From: an uncultured Eubacteriales bacterium
GTDB taxonomy: Bacteria; Bacillota; Clostridia; TANB77; CAG-508
Assembly (NCBI GenBank): GCA_949294555.1
Contig: CASFHP010000005.1
Location: 1-64,000 of the forward strand
Length of the DNA: 64,000 nt
Direction of reading: 5' to 3'
Shown here one piece after another: positions 58,116-64,000 of this stretch; the first letter of the stretch is position 1, and every line of letters starts with the position of its first letter. The notes below the pieces were generated by a model that made no database searches, was not told where the DNA came from, and saw only the letters and a program-made list of their open reading frames with translations. A program made the position numbers and the translations under genes.

Positions 58116-58149
58116 AAAGAAGGAATCTGCAATGTCAGATTCCTTCTTT
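58116..58149. terminator. Terminator
   Basis: AAAGAAGGAATCTG-CAATGT-CAGATTCCTTCTTT; a near copy of the hairpin at 55978. Confidence 0.88.
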
Positions 58150-58191
58150 GCCTAGTATTTTAGTTTTTGTGGATTAGAGTACATAAATGTC

Positions 58192-58872
58192 TCATAAGGA
58201 AACGTCCCCCATTGGACATTTTAATTCGTCAATAATTACTTTGTAATCTACGGCATTTAGAATTGCTGTTCCTGCAACTAAAATGTTAGCCCCTGCCTTT
58301 TTCACTTCTGGAGCCGTTCTTAAATTAATGCCACCATCAACCTCTATGTCAATTTCTAATTGATTTTCATCTATATATTTTTTTAAAGTTCTCACTTTTT
58401 CTGTCATTTCACTTAAGTATGTTTGTCCACCTTTTCCAGGTTCTACTGTCATAACCAAACACATATGGATATATGGCAAGTATTGATAAACCTCTTTTAT
58501 ACTGGTATTTGGTTTTACAGCTATCCCTACTTTACAATTGTTTTGTTTTATGTAGTTTATGGTTTCCATTACCTCTTTCTCATCTTTACATGCTTCTAAA
58601 TGAAATGTTATAATATTGGGTTCTACTGCACTAAAATCATCTACTGCCTCTTTGATGTCTTCTACCATTAAATGTACATCTAATGGTGCATTTGATATTC
58701 TTCTAATGTAAGAAGCATATTCTAACATTGTTTGATATGTATCTTTTTCTACAAATTTTCCATCCATAACGTCAATATGAAAATAATCTGTTTTGGCTGC
58801 TTCTAATGCAAAAAATGTTTTTGATTCCTCTCCTTTTTTTACTGAAAGAATAGATGTTGAAACTTCTACCAT
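58192..58872 (-). CDS. rpe: Ribulose-phosphate 3-epimerase
   Basis: 226 residues, TIM barrel. Metal and active-site blocks: STSILSV at the start, HIDVMDGKFVE (about 33), DVHLMVED (about 65), MTVEPGKGGQ (about 140) and EVDGGI (about 177). It interconverts ribulose-5-P and xylulose-5-P, linking to transketolase. The last residues (MGDVSL) come from a GGGGGAC-type REP-like sequence, so the native C-terminus may have been replaced. It overlaps rsgA by 7 bp. Confidence 0.95.
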   Translation of the reverse strand: MVEVSTSILSVKKGEESKTFFALEAAKTDYFHIDVMDGKFVEKDTYQTMLEYASYIRRISNAPLDVHLMVEDIKEAVDDFSAVEPNIITFHLEACKDEKEVMETINYIKQNNCKVGIAVKPNTSIKEVYQYLPYIHMCLVMTVEPGKGGQTYLSEMTEKVRTLKKYIDENQLEIDIEVDGGINLRTAPEVKKAGANILVAGTAILNAVDYKVIIDELKCPMGDVSL

Positions 58873-59747
58873 TTTCTTTCCTCCTTTTCTTTTAATTCAT
58901 TATATATTTTGCAAAATCGTTCATATCTAGCTGTGTCAATTTTGCCTTCTTGCATAGCTTGTTTTATCCCACAATTTTCTTCTTTTATATGGGTACATCC
59001 AATAAATTCACAATTCTTAGCATATGTGTTAAATTCTTTAAAATATTGATACAAATCTTTACTTTCAATCTCTGAAATATCAAAAGTCGAAAATCCTGGT
59101 GTATCAGCAATATAGGTATTATCATCAATTTCATAAAGTTTAATTGCTGTTGTGGTATTTTTTCCTCTTTTATTTTTCTTACTAATTTCGCCTTCTTGTG
59201 TTATATCTTTATTAAATATTCCATTAATTAATGTAGATTTTCCCACACCAGAATTTCCAGAAAACGCATTGACATTATTTTTTAATGCCTGTTTTAGTTC
59301 TTCTATTCCTTTCCTTTGTTTTGCGTCTGTTAAAATAACTGTATATCCTATTTTACTATATACCTGTTTTATATTCTTAAATTCTTCTTTTTGGTCTAAA
59401 TCTGTTTTATTCAGTACAATAATTGCATTTACCCCTATATACTCTGCAAAAGCCAATTGTTTATCTAACATGTATAAATCTGGTTTTGGGTCTTTACTAG
59501 AAACCACAAATACAATTTGAGTAATATTTGCTAGTTTCGGTCTTTTGATATATACCTGTCTTTCGTAAATTTCTTCAATAACTGCTTTTTTCTGTATCTC
59601 ATCTGTCACAGTTATTTCGACCTTATCTCCAACCACTGGGGTAATTTCGTCTTTTTTGAATTTTCCTCTTGCGGTTGTTTCATATAATCCCTCTTCTGTT
59701 TTTACTTGATATAAATTTGATATATTTTCTATAATGAATCCTTGCAT
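58866..59747 (-). CDS. rsgA: Ribosome small subunit GTPase RsgA
   Basis: 293 residues from ATG 59747 (GGAGG four bases before). A circularly permuted GTPase: G4 VLNKTDL (about 115) comes before G1 GNSGVGKSTLI (about 165) and G3 DTPGFS (about 210). An N-terminal OB fold and a C-terminal zinc site (CEFIGCTHIKEENCGI) frame it. It checks 30S maturation. The 15 extra N-terminal residues of the longest frame are read from a GGGAAC-type repeat and should be ignored. Confidence 0.95.
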   Translation of the reverse strand: MQGFIIENISNLYQVKTEEGLYETTARGKFKKDEITPVVGDKVEITVTDEIQKKAVIEEIYERQVYIKRPKLANITQIVFVVSSKDPKPDLYMLDKQLAFAEYIGVNAIIVLNKTDLDQKEEFKNIKQVYSKIGYTVILTDAKQRKGIEELKQALKNNVNAFSGNSGVGKSTLINGIFNKDITQEGEISKKNKRGKNTTTAIKLYEIDDNTYIADTPGFSTFDISEIESKDLYQYFKEFNTYAKNCEFIGCTHIKEENCGIKQAMQEGKIDTARYERFCKIYNELKEKEERKW

Positions 59748-59898
59748 ATTTCCTCCATTTTGTCCAATTGGGAACGTTTCTTTTTGAGACATTTTTATGT
59801 AAAGTTAATTTTGCTTTCATCTAAAGACATTTCTTTGAATACACATATTCCTTCACAGACAAATTTCTCTAACACTTCTGTCTTTATTATTATACATG

Positions 59899-59936
59899 AA
59901 AAAAGCTCAATCCGCAATTATGAATTGAACTTTTTA
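59899..59936 (-). terminator. Terminator after prkC
   Basis: Minus strand: AAAAAGTTCAAT, loop, ATTGAGCTTTTTT. It lies in the 227-bp prkC-rsgA gap. Confidence 0.75.
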
Positions 59937-59974
59937 CCACTATTTATCTATATACTTGAAGTTATAATATATGT

Positions 59975-61948
59975 TTAGCTAAATGAGATTGAATCTTGTG
60001 AGCCAAATGTCACTGTTCTTTCTGAACTATAGATTTCTGCACCTGTACTAGGGTCTGTTATTGTTAGTGTAACAGTTGTGCTTTCTCCTTCTTTTCCTGA
60101 AAGGGTTATCGCATAATTTGCCTCATTTTTACTAACCCCTGTTCTTCTCTCGTTATTTACTGTTATATTTACTGTTGAGCTTGTTGTTGAACCTGTTGTA
60201 TTTTCTGTTTCTGTATAGCCTCCAGTAATTGCTTTTACATTAATGTTTACAGTCAATTCTTTTGTTTCTGCTACTTTGTTTACTGTTAAAGTTACCGTTG
60301 TTCCTTCATCTACGGTTGTTCCTGCAGTTACACTTTGTGCAGTTACTCTTCCATCATTTGATGTTGCTGTTGTATAATTTACTGTAACCTTTAACCCTTG
60401 GCCTTCTAATGTTGTTCTTGCATTTTCTTCTGATTGCCCTACAACATTTTGGACTGTTACTTGCTTAATTCCTGTTCCTGTACTTACATGAATTGTTACT
60501 GTATCTCCTGCATAGGCTTCCGAATCTGCATCTAAATCTTGAGAAATAACATATCCTTCTTGCACTGTTCTACTTGTTTCTTCTACTACTTCTACTTCTA
60601 AGTTCGCATCTTCTAAGGCTTTTTCAGCTTCTTCTCTCGTCATTCCAACAACTTTAGGAACTGTTGTCTTTTCTTGTCCTTTACTTATGACAACACTTAT
60701 GGTGCTGCCTTCTTTGACATTATAATTTTCTATGTAAGAAGGGTCTTGTGAAATGACATATCCTTCTGGAACATCTTTATTGTATTCTTCACTTGATACT
60801 TCAAATACTAAATTAGATTCTTTCGCTGTTTGCTCTGCTTCTTCTCTTGACATTCCTACTAAATTTGGTAAAAGTACCTCAGCTGGATTTGTGATATTCA
60901 AATATGCTAATGTGCCTCCTAAACTGATGGCAAATAACAAGATAAGTCCAATAATGGTGCTTAACACCTTATGTCTTTTTATAAATGCTACAAATTTATT
61001 ATCCTTTTTTCCTTTTTTCTTGTTATTATCCTCTTCTTCGATATTTCCATATAAATCTGTATTAATTTTTTGTGTTTTTGCTGTTGCGTCATAACTTCTA
61101 TCTTCTACAAAATCACCATTTGAATTTTTTAAAGCTTGCCTTAAATCGGCTAACATATCTGTTGCTGATTGATATCGTAATGTTGTATCTTTTTTTAGTG
61201 CTTTCATAATAATTCTATTTACTGCTGATGGCAAGTTTGGATTTAATTCTATTGGTTCTTCTGGCTCTTCTTGCATGTGTTTTAATGCCACAGAAACTGG
61301 TGTATCTGCATCAAATGGCACTCTTCCTGTTACCATTTCATACATAACAACTCCTAAAGAATATAAATCAGATTTAGCGTCTGTATATCCACCTCTTGCA
61401 TGTTCTGGTGAAAAATAGTGTACAGAACCAATTGTTGTTCCAAAAGCTGTGATTGTCGAATTAGAAACTGCTTTTGCAATTCCAAAATCTGTTACTTTTG
61501 CAATTCCATCTTCTGTTATGATAATATTATGTGGTTTGATATCTCTATGAATAATATTATTTTTATGTGCCATTTCTAATGCTGAAGCAATTTGAATAGC
61601 TACATTTACTGACCATTTCCATGGAAGTGGCCCTCTTTCTTCTACGATAATTTCTTTAAGTGTCTTCCCTCTGATTAATTCCATAACAATATAATATAAA
61701 TTATCTTCTGAGCCAACATCATAAATAGATACGATATTGGGATGTGTTAGTCTTGCAGCTGATTGTGCCTCTATTTCAAATCTTTTGATAAATTCTTCGT
61801 CTGTTGTAAATTCATCCTTTAAAACCTTTACCGCTACATTTCTTTTTAGCACTTTATCTTCTGCTCTATATACTGTAGCCATACCACCATTTCCCACTTT
61901 TTCGATGATTTCGTATCTATTCCCCAATATTTTTCCTTCTAAAATCAT
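59975..61948 (-). CDS. prkC: PASTA-domain Ser/Thr kinase PrkC
   Basis: 657 residues. The kinase (about 10-270) has VGNGGMATVYRAED, VAVKVLK, HRDIKPHNI and DFGIAKA. A basic juxtamembrane stretch, one membrane helix (about 330-352) and three outer PASTA repeats follow (about 357-560: LVGMSREEAEQTA, VVGMTREEAEKAL, VVGQSEENARTTL). The final 90 residues are a Thr/Ser-rich beta domain not present in every PrkC. PASTA repeats bind muropeptides; in spore formers PrkC senses them for germination. It pairs with the phosphatase PrpC directly upstream. Confidence 0.96.
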   Translation of the reverse strand: MILEGKILGNRYEIIEKVGNGGMATVYRAEDKVLKRNVAVKVLKDEFTTDEEFIKRFEIEAQSAARLTHPNIVSIYDVGSEDNLYYIVMELIRGKTLKEIIVEERGPLPWKWSVNVAIQIASALEMAHKNNIIHRDIKPHNIIITEDGIAKVTDFGIAKAVSNSTITAFGTTIGSVHYFSPEHARGGYTDAKSDLYSLGVVMYEMVTGRVPFDADTPVSVALKHMQEEPEEPIELNPNLPSAVNRIIMKALKKDTTLRYQSATDMLADLRQALKNSNGDFVEDRSYDATAKTQKINTDLYGNIEEEDNNKKKGKKDNKFVAFIKRHKVLSTIIGLILLFAISLGGTLAYLNITNPAEVLLPNLVGMSREEAEQTAKESNLVFEVSSEEYNKDVPEGYVISQDPSYIENYNVKEGSTISVVISKGQEKTTVPKVVGMTREEAEKALEDANLEVEVVEETSRTVQEGYVISQDLDADSEAYAGDTVTIHVSTGTGIKQVTVQNVVGQSEENARTTLEGQGLKVTVNYTTATSNDGRVTAQSVTAGTTVDEGTTVTLTVNKVAETKELTVNINVKAITGGYTETENTTGSTTSSTVNITVNNERRTGVSKNEANYAITLSGKEGESTTVTLTITDPSTGAEIYSSERTVTFGSQDSISFS

Positions 61949-61994
61949 ATTTATCTCTCCTTAATATGTGTAATCTGTAGATTGCTTTTAGTAA

Positions 61995-62729
61995 TTATAT
62001 GTTTTTAATGACAATAACTGTTATATTATCATATCCCCCATGCTCATTTGCAAGCTTGACTAATTCTTTTGGTGCTTGCTCAATATCTTTTTTTGCCCAT
62101 TTGAACATATCCTCTTGTGAAACCAAATTGGTTAATCCATCTGAATTCATAATCAAAATATCATCTTTTTGGAAACCTTTTACCATAACATCTGGTTCTA
62201 CAAAAGCATTACATCCTAAAGCCTTCATTAACATATTTTTTTGTGGATGATGTGCCGCTTGTTCCTGCGTAATCGTTCCATCCTTTACTAATTTTTGAAC
62301 ATAGCTGTGGTCTTGTGTTAATTTTCTCATAAAATCTTTTCGAATTCTATATATTCTACTATCTCCAACATGACCGATAAAGGCTCTATTATTATATATT
62401 AAACAAACTTCTAAAGTAGTACCCATTCCCTCTAAATCTGGATTTTCTTTTGACTTTTCATATACCACCATATTGGCATATTCCATACTGCTACCAACCA
62501 ATTGAATAATACTTTCTTTATCTTTTGGAATGTCTTTAAAATTATTTTCTATATAACTTTTAGCTGATTGAATAGCAAGACTACTTGCAATCTCTCCGCC
62601 ATTATATCCTCCCATACCATCTGCTAACATATATAGCTGAACTTCATCTAGAGAATTGGATATATAGTAGCTATCTTGATTAATCTCTCTTACTTTACCT
62701 ATATCTGATTTAGCGTAAGCCTTTATCAT
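61995..62729 (-). CDS. prpC: PP2C-type Ser/Thr phosphatase PrpC
   Basis: 244 residues. PPM-family motifs: REINQDSYY (about 16), LADGMGGYNGGEIAS (about 36), FIGHVGDSRIYR (about 116), NSDGLTNL (about 195) and GGYDNITVIV near the end, giving the metal-binding aspartates. It reverses phosphorylation by PrkC, which starts 46 bp later on the same strand. Confidence 0.96.
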   Translation of the reverse strand: MIKAYAKSDIGKVREINQDSYYISNSLDEVQLYMLADGMGGYNGGEIASSLAIQSAKSYIENNFKDIPKDKESIIQLVGSSMEYANMVVYEKSKENPDLEGMGTTLEVCLIYNNRAFIGHVGDSRIYRIRKDFMRKLTQDHSYVQKLVKDGTITQEQAAHHPQKNMLMKALGCNAFVEPDVMVKGFQKDDILIMNSDGLTNLVSQEDMFKWAKKDIEQAPKELVKLANEHGGYDNITVIVIKNI

Positions 62730-62830
62730 GTTTTCACCTCGTTTTCCTTTTGTTTACATACAATTTTCCTTGTATCTTTTATATCACAAGTTAATAATTT
62801 TTGCAATAGCAACATGTTAAATTGGTCATT

Positions 62831-62875
62831 GGGGACGTGCCAAAATGGACAAAAAATGTCCAAAAGGGACAGACC
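62831..62875. repeat. REP-like hairpin
   Basis: GGGGACGTGCCAAAA, inner TGGACA-AAAAA-TGTCCA, then AAAAGGGACAGACC. The ends match those at 27339-27385. Confidence 0.7.
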
Positions 62876-62904
62876 TTAAAATATATCAAATTAATATAAA
62901 TCTA

Positions 62905-62933
62905 TTGACTGAAAAATTTTATTAACCTATAAT
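62905..62933 (+). promoter_or_regulatory. Sigma-A promoter
   Basis: TTGACT (62905-62910), 17 bp, TATAAT (62928-62933), 35 bp before the membrane-protein gene. Confidence 0.75.
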
Positions 62934-62968
62934 TAACAATATAAATCATTATTATAGGGGATAAAGTT

Positions 62969-63637
62969 ATGGAAGAAAAATATAAATTAAAAGAATTAAA
63001 AACTGATAATATTATTTCAATTAAGAAAATTAAAACTTTACTATTTACTATATGGTTAATTGGTGTAATAATTATATCAATACTTATCTTTATCGCAACA
63101 AAATCTATTGGAGCCACGCTACTTATCGCATTTAGTTATAGTTGTATATTCGGAATATTTGCATTATTTATTTACTTATTTCCAAAAAATAATAAAGAAT
63201 ATGAATATATAAAAAATATTGGAAAAAAGGACACTGCCTATATAGTAGATACAGGATTCAGTCAATATGGTCACTCTGTGCATCTTAGTGGCAATCCTAT
63301 CGTTTCCATTGCTATTGCTGCAGCTTTTTCATACGCTATTATTAAACGCCATGGTCATATTAAAAATGAAAATTCCAGACGTAATCTATACTATATTACT
63401 ATTGTTTATAAAGAAAAAGTTAAAAATATTTATAATTTACAAGATAATAATGCTTACGAAATACTAAAATTGATATTAGACTCATACACTTACCCTGTTG
63501 CAAAGCCAATAAATATTCCTGTTGATGTTTACGTTTATGGAAATAAATTATATGTAGATTTTGATAGTGTAAAATTAAGTACTTTAGAAGGATATGAAAA
63601 AGCCAAAAATGTTATAGAAAAGTTAAACGAGCAATAA
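62969..63637 (+). CDS. Membrane protein of unknown function, 222 residues
   Basis: Two close hydrophobic helices (about residues 27-47 and 50-72) follow a charged N-terminal stretch. The rest is a soluble, probably cytoplasmic, alpha/beta region with a short hydrophobic strand (VSIAIAAAFSYAII, about 110). AGGGGAT lies before the ATG. I do not recognise it. Own promoter, and a giant palindrome just after it may act as its terminator. Composition is even more AT-rich than the neighbours. Confidence 0.7.
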   Translation: MEEKYKLKELKTDNIISIKKIKTLLFTIWLIGVIIISILIFIATKSIGATLLIAFSYSCIFGIFALFIYLFPKNNKEYEYIKNIGKKDTAYIVDTGFSQYGHSVHLSGNPIVSIAIAAAFSYAIIKRHGHIKNENSRRNLYYITIVYKEKVKNIYNLQDNNAYEILKLILDSYTYPVAKPINIPVDVYVYGNKLYVDFDSVKLSTLEGYEKAKNVIEKLNEQ

Positions 63638-63697
63638 TCTTACAAAATTATTCTATATACTAGAAAATGAAATTTAACAACTTTCATTCTAAATTCG

Positions 63698-63803
63698 TGA
63701 TGACTTTAGGGACGGAGCAAAAAATCATCATTTATATAAAGATTTTTTATAAAACTTTTTATAGAATAAATGATGATTTTTTGCTCCGTCCCCAAAGTCA
63801 TCA
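63698..63803. repeat. Large REP-like palindrome
   Basis: Arms of 38 bp (63698-63735 and 63766-63803) match 37 of 38 and carry GGGACGGAGC/GCTCCGTCCC; a 30-bp AT-rich loop lies between. It forms a roughly 106-nt hairpin between the convergent membrane gene and gatB. One arm recurs alone at 45332. Confidence 0.88.
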
Positions 63804-63813
63804 ATTTTCCGAT

Positions 63814-64000
63814 TTATTTTTTCAATTCTTCTAAAAACATTTGATTTAACATTTGTGGATTTGCTTTTCCTCTGGTTTCTTTCATGGCTTGTCCTACTAA
63901 AAATCCTAATGCTTTATCTTTTCCACCTTTATAATCTGCTACTGATTGTGGGTTTGCTTCTAATACTTTTAATACAACGTCTTTTATTGCACCTTCGTCT
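63814..64000 (-). CDS. gatB: Asp/Glu-tRNA amidotransferase subunit B, C-terminal end
   Basis: The last 61 codons of a gene that enters from the right edge. [20 protein letters not shown] followed by a short LN-rich end is the YqeY-like tail of GatB, which presents misacylated tRNA for amidation in the GatCAB complex. The rest lies beyond the window. Confidence 0.9.
   Translation of the reverse strand, partial: DEGAIKDVVLKVLEANPQSVADYKGGKDKALGFLVGQAMKETRGKANPQMLNQMFLEELKK

Noticed and set aside
59748..59792. Longer N-terminus of RsgA (15 more residues)
   Set aside because: Those codons come from a repeat-like GGGAAC sequence, and a perfect ribosome site supports the inner ATG.

Overview
The window is AT-rich, low-GC Gram-positive DNA that looks like an anaerobic, spore-forming Clostridia-type chromosome, probably from an uncultured gut lineage (the lineage is an inference). 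The signs are HrcA with tandem CIRCE operators, SpoVT and a 26-residue SpoVM, a PrkC/PrpC kinase-phosphatase pair, an Asp23/AmaP/DUF2273 set, formate-THF ligase, a sortase-type surface protein, tmRNA, and many GGAGG-type ribosome binding sites. Most genes lie on the minus strand. The right third keeps the order priA-def-fmt ... prpC-prkC-rsgA-rpe-spoVM-rpmB that is familiar from Bacillus subtilis, though it is interrupted here.

Layout: 1-3.8 kb heat-shock operon hrcA-grpE-CYTH-dnaK (dnaK runs off the left edge and is frameshifted). 3.9-12.4 kb a duplicated surface cassette: two BspA-type leucine-rich-repeat proteins, each followed by a 204-residue membrane protein, separated by a dead IS91-type element with its own tyrosine recombinase. 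12.4-13.2 kb a non-coding region with a probable invertible promoter. 13.2-20 kb spoVT, a KAP-like NTPase, comFC, a REP-associated transposase flanked by inverted repeats, and recD2. 20-29.8 kb metabolism and envelope: transketolase N-half, PepV-type dipeptidase, FtsH, alanine racemase, FemX-like ligase. 29.9-30.2 kb tmRNA. 30.4-39.5 kb cell-wall genes (LysM, M14 peptidase, LPxAG surface protein), fhs, and an unusual protein with seven tandem HTH units. 39.5-49.6 kb xseB-xseA-nusB, Asp23 group, fmt-def-priA, and a third surface protein with GLUG-like repeats. 49.6-64 kb a second probable invertible promoter, clpX-clpP-tig, rpmB, spoVM, nth, a bactofilin-like membrane protein, rpe-rsgA-prkC-prpC, and the 3' end of gatB.

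The most interesting signal is a pair of matching DNA switches, at 12698-12905 and 49651-49824. Each has perfect inverted repeats (21 and 18 bp, sharing the core TTCTTAGAGTA) around 138-166 bp that carry a near-consensus sigma-A promoter at the same place. Each lies directly upstream of a surface protein whose N-terminus is the same pilin-like anchor. In the orientation given, both promoters point away from the gene and into a short hairpin with a T-run, which suggests phase-variable expression seen in the OFF state.

Other themes are dispersed hairpin repeats (REP-like GGGGAC families and a roughly 100-bp palindromic repeat in three copies) and a run of reading-frame breaks. Four of these breaks have the same form, one extra C just before GG, and may be sequencing errors at a shared context rather than real mutations.
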